Source of the DNA: CAIWHR01 sp963823215
GTDB taxonomy: Bacteria; Pseudomonadota; Gammaproteobacteria; Burkholderiales; Casimicrobiaceae
Direction of reading: 5' to 3'
Assembly: GCA_963823215.1 (NCBI GenBank)
Contig: CAWGKT010000002.1
Coordinates: forward strand, 62,001-126,000
Length of the DNA stretch: 64,000 nt
Both the position numbers and the translations under genes were made by a program. The notes under the pieces were generated by a model that was given only the letters and a program-made list of their open reading frames with translations, was not told the origin of the DNA and did not search any database. Position 1 is the first letter of the stretch; the number at the start of each line of letters is the position of its first letter. Shown piece by piece: positions 35,134-44,193 of the stretch.

Positions 35134-37667
35134 TCACGATCGGCTCACCGCCTCGCGCATCCGGGCGAGCCGCATGGCATTGCCGACGACGAAGAGCGAG
35201 GAGACCGACATGCCCAGCGCCGCGACCAGCGGCGTGATGTGACCGAATGCCGCAGCCGGAATCGCAATGACATTATAGGCGAACGCCCACGCCAGATTCT
35301 GCCGAACGACACGGAACGTGCACCGCGCGTGCACGATGGCATCGGCGATGCGCGGCAGCTCGTCGGACAGCACGACGACATCCGCGGTCCACTGCGCGAG
35401 CGGAGTCGCGCTGCCGAGGCTCACCGACACCTGCGCCTGAGCGAGCGACGGCGCATCGTTGATGCCGTCGCCGACCATCGCGACGACCGCGCCCGCCCGC
35501 CTGCAATCGCGCAATGGTTTCGCGCTTGTCGTCCGGCTGCGCGTCGCCGTGCGCGTCGGCAATGCCGAGCGTCTGCGCCATGGCGGCCACACTCGACCCG
35601 CCGTCGCCCGACAGCAGCACCGGCGTGATGCCGGCGGACTTGCAGGCGCGCGACGAGTGCCGCTGCCCCCGGGCGCAGCGCGTCGCCCAGCACGAACAGC
35701 GCGATGAACCCGTCGGCATCAGCCAGCGCGACCCGCGTCATGCCGGCGCCGATTGTCTCGATGCGCTCCGGCACCGGCCGCCCCGAAAGCCCGCCTGCGA
35801 AGGGCAGCCGTCCGATGCGCACGCGACGGCCGGCGATGCTCCCTTCGATGCCATTGCCTGGATGGATGGCGATATCCGCGACCCGAGGCAGCGACGACCG
35901 ATCCGCCACGGCGTCGCGGAAGGCCCGGGCCACCGGATGCTCGGACGGGGTTTCGAGCGCCGCGGCGAGCGCCAGCGCTTCGGCACGCGTGGCGGATCCC
36001 AGAGTCAGCACATCCAGCAGCACGACATGGCCGGTGGTCAACGTGCCGGTCTTGTCGAACACCACATGCGTGACGCGCGACAGCGTTTCCAGCGCGTCGC
36101 CGCGCGCGATGACGACCTGCCGCCGCGACAGCGCGCCGGCCGCCGCGGCGAGGGCCGCCGGCGTCGCCAGCGACAGCGCGCAGGGGCACGAGACGACGAG
36201 CACGGCGAAGGTCACCGCCAGGACGCGCGACGGGTCGACCTGCCACCAGATGGCCGCCGTCAGCGCGGCGAGCGCGAGCAGCGTGCCGACGAACCAGCCC
36301 GCGATCCGGTCGGCGAGCCGCGCGATGCGCGGCCGCTCGTTCGCCGCGCGCTCCGCGAGGCGCTCGATTGCCGCCAGGCGCGTCGTCTCGCCGGCCGCGC
36401 TGACCCGGACCACGAGCGCGCCGTCGCGCACGACGCTGCCCGCAAGCACTGCATCCCCCGGCGTCTTCGCTCGCGGCTGCGCTTCGCCGGTCAGGATCGC
36501 TTCCTCGACGTTCCCGCGGCCGTCGACCACCTCGCCGTCGGCCGGGACCGTTCCACCCGGGCGCACCAGCACGTGCTCGCCGACGGCGAGCGACGCCGCG
36601 CCGACGCTCTCGACGGCATTGCGGTCCGGCCACGCCGCGAGACGTTCCGCCGTCGCCGGTCGTGCCCGCGCCACGCGTTCGACCGCGTCGCCAGCGCGCC
36701 GGCGCGCGACGAGCTCGACGTAGCGTGCACAGAGCAGCAACGCGATGAACATCGTCACCGAGTCGTAGTAGACGGCGCCGTCGCCGGTGAAGGTCGCCCA
36801 CGTGCTGCCGACGAACGCCGCACCGAGTCCCAGCGCGATCGGCACGTCCATGCCGGGACGGCGCAACTTGAGATCGCGCCACGCGCCGCGGAAGAATGGC
36901 GCGGCGGAGTAGACGAGCGCCGGCAGCGTCAGCGTGAGGCTCGCCCATTCCAGCAGCCGCCGGTGCGCAGTCTCGACGCCGTCAATCGTGACGTACGTCG
37001 GCACCGCGAACATCATCACCTGCATCATCGCGAGCAGCGCGACGGCCAGCCGCAGCAGCAGCGCGCGCGATTCGCGCTGCGCCAGCGCTTCCCGGCGCGC
37101 CGGGTCGTACGGAAAAGCGCGGTAGCCGATTGCGGCGATCGTGCGCAACAGGTCGGAGAGCCTGCACATGGCCGGGTCCCAGACGATGCGGGCGCGGCGC
37201 GTCGCGAAATTGACGCTCGCCAGCGCGACACCCGGCTGGCGCGCGAGCCACGACTCGATCAGCCAGATGCACGCGCCGCAGTGGATGCCTTCGAGCAGCA
37301 GCGAGAGCTCGCGCTTGCCGTCCTCCGTCGCGCGCACAAGCCCCTCCTGCGCGGCTGCCGCGTCCCAGTGCGACCATTCGTCATCGCCGTCCCGGCTGGG
37401 CAACGGCCGGTCGGCGGCCTCCGTGCGGCGCTCGTAGAATGCATCGAGCCCGGCGCCATGAATGGTGCGCGCGATGCCGAGACAGCCAGCGCAACAGAAG
37501 TGCCGCGTCGCACCGGCGATTTCGACGTGCCAGGGGGTCGGTTCCGGATTTCGTTCGCCGCAGTGAAAGCAGCGCGACGCGGCAGGCGGGGGGGCCGATG
37601 GCACCTGGCCCTGCGCCGACTCGACCGGGCCCAATGCCGCGACGACGCGCGGGAACGGAGCGGACAT
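35134..37667 (-). CDS. ccoI: CcoI/FixI copper-exporting P1B-type ATPase, two frameshifts
   Basis: Membrane pump that supplies copper for the cbb3 CuB centre. Domains in order: N-terminal zinc-ribbon-like cysteines (CFHCGE, CCAGC), a heavy-metal-associated domain (GIHCGACIWLIESWLA), eight membrane helices with the SCPCALSLATPAAL copper motif, the phosphorylation site DKTGTLTTG, the ATP-binding site (SEHPVARAF, GNGIEG), and GDGINDAPSLAQA near the end. Frames change near 35645 and 35510 (both +1). Deleting one base at each yields ARLQSAGITPVLLSGD and ARLQAGGAVVAMVGDG and an 843-residue protein. It begins the minus-strand cbb3 locus; a divergent FNR-type box lies 50 bases upstream of the ATG at 37667. 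Confidence 0.88.
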
Positions 37668-37717
37668 CCTGCCGAATCTACGGTGCCGCCCCCTGCGGGT
37701 CAACCCTGGACGACCCG

Positions 37718-37731
37718 TTGACCTCGATCAA
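37718..37731. promoter_or_regulatory. FNR/FixK-type box between ccoI and usp
   Basis: TTGAC-CTCG-ATCAA, one mismatch to the FNR consensus, in the 125-base divergent region. Towards usp, GATAAT (37755-37760) is centred 33 bases away, close to class II spacing, so anaerobic activation of usp is likely. It could also serve ccoI in the other direction. Confidence 0.75.
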
Positions 37732-37792
37732 CGCCGTCGTGCTGATTTTCGAGGATAATCTATCGGCAGCACAAACAACGCGAGGAGCGGAC

Positions 37793-38236
37793 ATGTACAA
37801 GACCCTGTTGGTGGCAACAGACGGCTCGAAGCTCTCGGACAAGGCGTTGGCGCATGGGATCGGGCTCGCGCAGGCGATGGGCTCCACGCTGACTGCTTTC
37901 TATGCCGCTCCGGATTACCCGATGCCTGCCTATGCCGACGGCGTCGTCTACGAACCGGTGTCGCGCAAGGAGTACGCGAAGCTCGCCGCCGAGGATGCGC
38001 AGAAGATCCTCGACGCGGCGGCCACCAAGGCCGAGACCGCCGGCGTCACTTGCAAGACCGCCTATGCGATCGCCGCGGCCCCATGGGAAGCGATCCTCGC
38101 CGCCGCAAAGAAGCACAAGTGCGATGCGATCGTGATGGCATCGCATGGCCGCCGCGGCATTTCGGCCGTGCTGCTGGGCAGCGAGACACAGAAAGTGCTG
38201 ACGCACAGCAAGCTGCCGGTGATCGTCGTCCGGTAG
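37793..38236 (+). CDS. Universal stress protein, UspA family (147 aa)
   Basis: Single Usp domain: KTLLVATDGSKLSDKAL at the N-terminus, and the ATP-binding signature region MASHGRRGISAVLLGSETQKVLTHSKLPVIVV (G-2x-G-9x-G-S type, read here in parts) near residues 110-147. Relatives in facultative anaerobes are induced by low oxygen and stationary phase. GAGGAG lies ten bases before the ATG at 37793, and an FNR-type box about 60 bases upstream, supporting oxygen control shared with the cbb3 genes. Confidence 0.88.
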   Translation: MYKTLLVATDGSKLSDKALAHGIGLAQAMGSTLTAFYAAPDYPMPAYADGVVYEPVSRKEYAKLAAEDAQKILDAAATKAETAGVTCKTAYAIAAAPWEAILAAAKKHKCDAIVMASHGRRGISAVLLGSETQKVLTHSKLPVIVVR

Positions 38237-38295
38237 CGCAAGGCCAGACGCCGCGCGCCCGGGACCCCGCGCGACGGGCAGTTTCCCGGTCCCCC

Positions 38296-38318
38296 GAAGG
38301 CGCCAGCGTGGCGCCTTC
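38296..38318. terminator. Strong hairpin after usp
   Basis: GAAGGCGCCA-GCG-TGGCGCCTTC, a perfect 10-bp stem with a 3-base loop, 60 bases after the usp stop. No run of T follows (TCGTCG), so it is either a weak intrinsic terminator or a transcript-stabilising hairpin. Confidence 0.55.
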
Positions 38319-38417
38319 GTCGTGCCGGCGACCGGGACATCGCCCGCTTGCCGTCCTCGGTGCGGCACCGCGGGCCAGCCGGGGTAAAATGCGTCGTTTG
38401 CCCGGACGGCCGGCACC

Positions 38418-40148
38418 ATGCGTGTATCGCGATTCCTGCTCTCGACCCTGAAAGAGGCGCCCGCCGAGGCGGAACTCGTCAGCCACCGCCTGATGCTGCG
38501 CTCCGGCATGATCAAGCGGCTCGCCGCCGGCATCTACACCTGGATGCCGCTGGGCCTCCGCGTGATGCGCAAGGTCGAGGCCATCGTGCGCGAGGAGATG
38601 AACCGCGCCGGCGCGATCGAGCTCCTGATGCCCGTCGTGCAGCCGGCAGAAATATGGCAGGAGACCGGGCGCTGGGCGAAATACGGGCCGGAGCTGCTGC
38701 GCCTCAAGGATCGCCACGAGCGCGACTTCATCGTCCAGCCGACCTCCGAGGAGGTCATCACGGACATCGCGCGCAAGGAAATCAAGAGCTACAAGCAGCT
38801 GCCGCTCAACCTGTATCACATCCAGACGAAGTTTAGAGACGAAGTCCGGCCGCGCTTCGGCGTGATGCGCTCACGCGAATTCGTGATGAAGGACGCGTAC
38901 TCGTTCGACGTCGACAAGGCGGGCATGCTGCGCTCGTACCAGGCGATGTACGACGCGTACGCGCGGATATTCGGCCGCATGGGACTCAAGTTCCGCGCGG
39001 TCGCGGCCGACACAGGCCAGATCGGCGGCAGCGCGTCGCACGAATTCCAGGTGCTCGCCGAGTCGGGCGAGGATGCCATCGCCTGGTGCCCCGCGTCCGA
39101 CTACGCGGCAAACGTCGAGCTCGCCGAAGCCGTCGCCCTTGCCCCGTCGCGCCCGGCGCCCGCGGAAGCGATGCTGAAGGTGCCCACGCCGGGCAAGGCG
39201 ACCTGCGAGGACGTGGCGGAGCTTCTTGCCCTTCCGCTGTCGCGCACCGTGAAGTGCATCATGCTGGCGACCGAGATCGAGGGACAGCCGGCGCGCATCT
39301 ACATGCTGCTGATCCGCGGCGACCACGCCCTGAACGAGGTCAAGGTGACCAAGATCCCGGGTCTGGAGCAGTTCCGCTGGGCCACGCCGGCGGAAATCAT
39401 CGCGGTGACCGGCTGCAACCCGGGCTACATCGGTCCGGTTGGCATTCCGAAGGACCTGACGCTGATCGTCGACCGGTCGGTGGCGGTGATGGCCGACTTC
39501 ATCTGCGGCGCGAACGAGCGCGACTTCCACCTTCGCGGCGTCAATTTCGGCCGCGATTGCCGCGAACCCGACCGCATCGCCGACCTGCGCAACGTCGTTG
39601 CCGGCGACCCCTCGCCCGACGGCCGCGGCGCACTCGAGATCCTGCGCGGCATCGAGGTGGGCCATGTCTTCGCGCTGGGCGACGACTACTCAAAGGCGAT
39701 GGGTGCAACCTATCTCGACGCCGGCGGTCAATCGCAGGTCATGGAAATGGGCTGCTACGGCATCGGGATCACGCGCGTCGTCGCCGCGGCCATCGAGCAG
39801 AACCACGACGGCAAGGGCATAGCGTGGCCGCAGCCGCTGGCCCCGTTCCAGGTGGCGATCGCGCCGGTGGGTTACGACCGCAACGAGGGCGTCAAAGCGG
39901 CGACCGATTCGCTCCACGACGAGCTCGAAGCCGCCGGCATCGAAGTGCTCCTCGACGATCGCGGCGAGCGCCCTGGCGTGATGTTTGCTGATCTCGAGCT
40001 GATAGGCATCCCGCACCGGATTACAATCGGCGATCGGGGCCTGAAGGAAGGGAAGATCGAATACCAGGCCCGGCGCGATGCCGCCGCGACGCCGGTCGCC
40101 GTGGGCGAAATGGCCGCGTTCGTCAAAGGGAAGCTCGCAGCAGCATGA
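38418..40148 (+). CDS. proS: Prolyl-tRNA synthetase, bacterial type (576 aa)
   Basis: Class IIa aminoacyl-tRNA synthetase that charges tRNA(Pro). The N-terminus (MRVSRFLLSTLKEAPAEAEL, SHRLMLRSGMIKRLAAGIYTW) is that of bacterial ProS. Motif 2 region (QTKFRDEVRPRFGVMRSREF), the editing (INS) domain at about residues 225-405, and motif 3 (MGCYGIGITRVVAAAIEQ) are present, with the anticodon-binding domain at the end. Length is typical. The TGA overlaps the ATG of the lytic transglycosylase by four bases. Confidence 0.95.
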   Translation: MRVSRFLLSTLKEAPAEAELVSHRLMLRSGMIKRLAAGIYTWMPLGLRVMRKVEAIVREEMNRAGAIELLMPVVQPAEIWQETGRWAKYGPELLRLKDRHERDFIVQPTSEEVITDIARKEIKSYKQLPLNLYHIQTKFRDEVRPRFGVMRSREFVMKDAYSFDVDKAGMLRSYQAMYDAYARIFGRMGLKFRAVAADTGQIGGSASHEFQVLAESGEDAIAWCPASDYAANVELAEAVALAPSRPAPAEAMLKVPTPGKATCEDVAELLALPLSRTVKCIMLATEIEGQPARIYMLLIRGDHALNEVKVTKIPGLEQFRWATPAEIIAVTGCNPGYIGPVGIPKDLTLIVDRSVAVMADFICGANERDFHLRGVNFGRDCREPDRIADLRNVVAGDPSPDGRGALEILRGIEVGHVFALGDDYSKAMGATYLDAGGQSQVMEMGCYGIGITRVVAAAIEQNHDGKGIAWPQPLAPFQVAIAPVGYDRNEGVKAATDSLHDELEAAGIEVLLDDRGERPGVMFADLELIGIPHRITIGDRGLKEGKIEYQARRDAAATPVAVGEMAAFVKGKLAAA

Positions 40149-40807
40149 CGTTTTCAGGCACAACCAGGTACGTCTTCGGCGCCACAGCAGCCATGCTCCT
40201 CCTTGCGCTGGCGCCGGCGCCGGCGCTTGCCGGCGCGCAGGTCGAGGAGGGGCTCGCGCCGTCGGTCGTCGCCGGCCTGCAGCGCGCGATTGCCGACAAC
40301 CCGGTCCCGGTCGACCACGCGACCAATCCGGGGCCGCGCGAGTGGCAGGAGGAAATGTCCCGACGGCTCGCGCCGAAGTTCCCGGATGCCCGCTCGCGCA
40401 ACGAATTCATCGCCACCGCGCATTACGAAGCGGTGCGGGCCGGACTCGATCCGCAACTGGTCCTCGGCGTGATCCAGCACGAGAGCAACTTCCGCAAGTA
40501 CGCGATCTCGTCCGCGGATGCGCGCGGCTACATGCAGGTGATGCCGTTCTGGACGAAGCTCATCGGCACGCCCGAACACAACCTCTTCCACCTGCGCACG
40601 AACCTGCGCTACGGCTGCGTGATCCTGCGCCACTATCTCGACACCGAGAACGGCGACGTCTTCCGTGCGCTCGGCCGCTACAACGGCAGTCTCGGCCGGC
40701 CCGAATATCCCAATGCCGTCCTGGCCGCAATGAACCGGAACTGGGTGTTCACGCCGGCCACTCCCGCGAAGATCAGCGCGCTGCCGTCGCCCGTCGCGGT
40801 GCGGTGA
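40145..40807 (+). CDS. Lytic transglycosylase, SLT domain (220 aa)
   Basis: Periplasmic murein-cleaving enzyme. Signal peptide (AAMLLLALAPAPALAGA), then an Slt-type catalytic domain from about residue 85: VLGVIQHESNFRKYAISSADARGYMQ has the catalytic Glu (HESNF) and the GxxMQVMP motif continues to PFW. NLRYGCVILRHYLD and LGRYNGSLGRPEY are later family motifs. It overlaps both proS and gluQ by four bases, so proS-LT-gluQ is one operon. No frameshift. Confidence 0.85.
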   Translation: MTFSGTTRYVFGATAAMLLLALAPAPALAGAQVEEGLAPSVVAGLQRAIADNPVPVDHATNPGPREWQEEMSRRLAPKFPDARSRNEFIATAHYEAVRAGLDPQLVLGVIQHESNFRKYAISSADARGYMQVMPFWTKLIGTPEHNLFHLRTNLRYGCVILRHYLDTENGDVFRALGRYNGSLGRPEYPNAVLAAMNRNWVFTPATPAKISALPSPVAVR

Positions 40808-41765
40808 GCACCCGATCCGCTTCGCCCCGACCGCACCACCGCGGCCGCTTCGCCCCCTCGCCCACCGGGCCGCTGCACTTCGGCTCGCTCGTCGCGGCGG
40901 TCGCCAGCCATTGCGACGCACGCGCCGCCGGCGGCCAATGGCTGTTGCGCATCGAGGACGTCGATCGGCCCCGGTCACGACCCGGCGCCGAAGCGGCGAT
41001 CCTCGCGACGCTCGAGCACTACGGATTCACCTGGGACGGCGAGGTCTCGCGTCAATCGGAGCGCGACGAATACTATGCCGCCGCGCTCGAGCGCTTGCGC
41101 GCCAACGGGCACCTCTACGAGTGTGCGTGTTCGCGCCGCGAGCTCGACGACGGCCCCGATGGGGCCGGGCGGCGAGCGCGTCTATCCGGGAACCTGCCGC
41201 AACGGAATGCCGGCGAATCGGCGCGACCGTGCGGCCCGCGCCTGGCGGGTGCGCGTCGGCAGCGCGCACATCGAATTCGACGACCGCCTCCAGGGACCGC
41301 AGACACAGGATCTCTGGCGCGATGTCGGCGACTTCGTGGTGCGGCGTGCGGACGGGCTCTGCGCGTACCAGCTTGCGGTCGTCGTCGACGACGCGCTCCA
41401 GGAAATCACGCACGTGGTGCGCGGGGCCGACCTCCTCGCGTCGACGCCGCGCCAGATCCACCTGCAGGTATTGCTTGGCTACGCGCCGCTGTCCTATCTG
41501 CATGTGCCCGTCGCGGTCGACGCCGCCGGCGAGAAACTGTCCAAGCAAACCGGCGCCGCGCCGCTGCCGGACGATCCGCTGCCCGCGCTCGCCGCGGCGT
41601 GGCGCCTTCTCGGGCAACGCTTGCCGGAAGAGGCGGACGCTCCGGCCTGCGCCCGCCGATTTCTGGTCATGGGCCATCGCCGCGTGGGATCCGGCGCGGC
41701 TGCCGCCGACGGCGGAGTTACGGGCGCCGTCACCGTTCGAAGGCGCGGCGCGCGGGACGGTATAA
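40804..41765 (+). CDS. gluQ: Glutamyl-Q tRNA(Asp) synthetase, two frameshifts
   Basis: Short GluRS-like enzyme that attaches glutamate to queuosine of tRNA(Asp). RGRFAPSPTGPLHFGSLVAAV is the class I HIGH-region signature (read as FAPSPTGPLHFGSL). RIEDVDRPR, YECACSRREL (zinc-binding cysteines) and ILGY-like LLGYAPLSYLHVPV with EKLSKQTGA (KMSKS counterpart) follow. Frames shift by +1 near 41160 and 41645; deleting one base at each gives 319 residues and restores FWSWAIAAWDPARLP. Start GTG at 40804 overlaps the transglycosylase stop. Functionally linked with queG at 51979, also in queuosine metabolism. Confidence 0.88.
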
Positions 41766-41822
41766 TTAACAGTTTTTCCGCGGCGAATCACGTCCACGCC
41801 GCGCCATCCCCCGCGAAAGCCC

Positions 41823-42392
41823 ATGACCACGCTCGTTGCCGTCCGCAAGAACGATGAAATCGCCATCGCCGCCGATTCGCTGACGACGTTCGGCGACACG
41901 CGGCTTTCCGCGGAGTACGACAGGACCTCCGAAAAGATCGTCCATTACCAGGGCACCCACATCGGGCTGTGCGGGAGCGCCGCGCACCAGCTCGTGTTCG
42001 AGAGCCTGCTCGCGGCGCACGGTGATCTCGACTTCTCGACCAAGGCGGCGATCTTCGAGACCTTCCGCAAGCTGCACCCGATACTGAAGGAGCAGCACTT
42101 CCTCAATCCGAAAGAGGAGGAGGACGACCCCTACGAATCGACGCAGGTGACGGCGCTGGTCGCGAACGAGCACGGCATCTTCGGCGTCTACTCGATGCGC
42201 GAGGTGTTCGAGTACACCCGTTTCTGGGCCGTGGGTTCCGGCCGCGAGTTCGCGCTGGGCGCGATGCACGCGGAGTATCCGAAGCTGCGCACGGCCGCCG
42301 CCGTCGCTCGCGTCGGCATCACGGCCGGTGCGACGTTCGACCGCAATTCCGGCCTGCCGATGACGCTGTACACGGTCCCGGTGAAGCGCTGA
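41823..42392 (+). CDS. Betaproteobacterial proteasome homologue (BPH), Ntn-hydrolase (189 aa)
   Basis: HslV/proteasome-beta-like peptidase. After removal of Met1 the N-terminus is Thr-Thr-Leu-Val, giving the catalytic Thr1 nucleophile; Asp at position 17 (AIAADS) matches the catalytic Asp of proteasome subunits, and Lys in SEKIV is the likely Lys33 counterpart. GLCGSAAHQLVFE and WAVGSGREFALGAMHA are conserved Ntn-fold motifs. No hslU ATPase is adjacent, fitting BPH, a double-ring peptidase described from betaproteobacteria and distinct from HslV. Complete, no frameshift, 58 bases after gluQ. Confidence 0.8.
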   Translation: MTTLVAVRKNDEIAIAADSLTTFGDTRLSAEYDRTSEKIVHYQGTHIGLCGSAAHQLVFESLLAAHGDLDFSTKAAIFETFRKLHPILKEQHFLNPKEEEDDPYESTQVTALVANEHGIFGVYSMREVFEYTRFWAVGSGREFALGAMHAEYPKLRTAAAVARVGITAGATFDRNSGLPMTLYTVPVKR

Positions 42393-42406
42393 GATGAACG
42401 GCCCCC

Positions 42407-43334
42407 ATGGGCATTCCGACCCGCTTCGCCGACAACGTAACGCGCTTCATGTTCGAGCGCGCGGCCATCCGTGGCGCGTTGGTGAGCCTCGACGACACCT
42501 GCCGCGAGATCCTCGGCCAGCACCCCTATCCGCCGGCGCTGCGCCGGGTGCTGGCCGAGCTCCTCGCCGCGTCCGCGCTGCTCGCCTCGACGCTGAGCTT
42601 CAAAGGAACGCTGATCGTTCAGCTGCAGGCGTCGGGCCCGGTCAGTCTCCTCGTGGTCGAATGCACGGCCGACTTCGGCCTGCGCGCCACCGCGCAGTGG
42701 CGCGACACCGCAGGCGCCTTGCCGGACGACGCCCCGCTGCAGGTGCTCGCCGGGGATCCGGCAACGAGCCGCCTCGCGATCATGCTCGACCCCAAGGACG
42801 GCGGATCGATCTACCAGGGGATCGTCGCGCTCGAAGCCGCGTCGATCGCGACGCTGATCGAGCACTACCTCACCACCTCCGAGCAGATCGACAGCCGCCT
42901 GGTGCTCGCCGCCGACGCGACACGGGTGCGTGGCATGCTGCTCCAGCGGATGCCAAGCGCCGGTCCCGCGGACGACCTCGCTTGGGGAGCGGGTCGCGTC
43001 CCGGGTCGACATGGGCGATACCGAGCTGCTCGGAGCAGTGGGCGTCGAGGCGCTGCTCGCCGCGCGCTTTCCCGATCACGATCTGCGCGTGGTCGCGCCG
43101 CGTGCCGCGCGCTTCCATTGCGATTGCTCCGCCGAGCGCGTGTCCAACGCGCTCAGGATGCTCGGCCGCACCGAAATCGAGAGCATCCTGGCCGAGCAGG
43201 GAATGGTCGGCGTCACCTGCGAGTTCTGCAGCCATCGCTACAGTTTCGTTGCCGCCGATGCGCTTGCGCTGTTCGCGCCGCGCGGCGGCGGCACCGGTGC
43301 GCCGCCGGATGCCGCTCGTTCATCGCGCCAGTGA
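42407..43334 (+). CDS. hslO: Hsp33 redox-regulated chaperone, one frameshift
   Basis: Cytoplasmic holdase activated by oxidation. The N-terminal substrate-binding domain is intact (RALVSLDD-type start region, ASTLSFKGTLIVQLQ, DPKDGGSIYQGIV, YLTTSEQIDSRLVL). The C-terminal zinc centre is CDC near 43120 and CEFC near 43222, the four redox cysteines. The frame shifts by +1 near 42982 in a run of G; removing one G gives DLAWERVASRVD and 308 residues. Placed after BPH, giving a small proteostasis pair. Confidence 0.88.
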
Positions 43335-43356
43335 CCACTCCCAGCCGCGCGCGCCG

Positions 43357-43980
43357 ATGAGCCTCTACGTCCCGGAACACTTCGCGACGCGCGATCGCGC
43401 GACGATTGCGCGTCTGGTTCACGACCACCCGTTCGCGACGCTGATCACGCCCCACTCGCCCGAGCCGCTGGTGACGCACCTGCCGCTGCTGCATGTTGCC
43501 GACCGCGAGCCGCACGGCACCCTGTTCGGCCATTTTGCCCGCGCCAATCCGCACGCGCAGTTGGCCGCCGGCGCGGAATCGATCGCAATCTTCCACGGGC
43601 CGCATGCTTACGTTTCGCCGTCGTGGTACGCCGATCCTTCCGCCGCGGTGCCGACGTGGAATTATGCGATCGCGCACGTGCACGGCTCCATCGAGTTCGC
43701 GCGCGATGCCGCCGAGACGCGCGCCGTTCTCGACCTGATGATTCACCGCTTCGAAGCAGGGCGCGACACGCCCTGGAAGCTCGGCCTCGACCCCGAACGG
43801 CTCGCGGCGATGGTTGGCGCCATCGTGGGATTTCGGATCAGGGTGAAGCGGCTCGAGGCCAAGCTCAAGCTGTCGCAAAACCGGACACCGGAGGACAGGC
43901 GGCGCGTGGCGGCCGGCCTGGACGGGGAGAAATACGACGATGCCGCGGCAACGGCGTCTTGGATGCGCGGGCTGGTCTGA
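43357..43980 (+). CDS. PaiB-like FMN-binding negative regulator family protein (207 aa)
   Basis: Split-barrel FMN-binding protein. The start MSLYVPEHFATRDRATI and HPFATLITPHSPEPLVTHLP are characteristic of the PaiB family, with LFGHFARANPH and YVSPSWYADPSAAVPTWNYA further on and a C-terminal KLSQNRTPEDRRRVAAGL segment. In Bacillus PaiB represses sporulation and protease genes; in proteobacteria the role is unclear. Complete, 22 bases after hslO, so probably in the same operon. Confidence 0.8.
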   Translation: MSLYVPEHFATRDRATIARLVHDHPFATLITPHSPEPLVTHLPLLHVADREPHGTLFGHFARANPHAQLAAGAESIAIFHGPHAYVSPSWYADPSAAVPTWNYAIAHVHGSIEFARDAAETRAVLDLMIHRFEAGRDTPWKLGLDPERLAAMVGAIVGFRIRVKRLEAKLKLSQNRTPEDRRRVAAGLDGEKYDDAAATASWMRGLV

Positions 43981-44007
43981 CAGCTCGCTCCGGCCGCGGT
44001 CACCCCA

Positions 44008-44118
44008 TCAGCAAAGCCGCAGCGCGGATAGCTCGAGCAGCAGGTCCGGATTCTGATAGCCGCGCCACAGCGCGTAGGCAAGCAGCGCCGCGACGATCAG
44101 ACCTATGGTGTGCCACAT
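44008..44118 (-). CDS. 36-aa membrane peptide, too short for usual gene calling
   Basis: ATG at 44118 to TGA at 44008. It has one hydrophobic helix (TIGLIVAALLAYALW) followed by RGYQNPDLLLELSALRLC. Strong hydrophobic-then-amphipathic layout, ending with a cysteine. Short proteins with this GYQNP-LLL-LRLC pattern are, to my recollection, recurrent in betaproteobacteria, but that is memory, not a search. It lies 76 bases downstream of the MerR-type gene on the same strand. Confidence 0.5.
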   Translation of the reverse strand: MWHTIGLIVAALLAYALWRGYQNPDLLLELSALRLC

Positions 44119-44193
44119 GGCGCGCGTGATGCGACCGCGCGCTGTCTGCGGGGGAAGTGCGGGGGTGCCGGTGCCAGGACTCACCCGCGAAGA

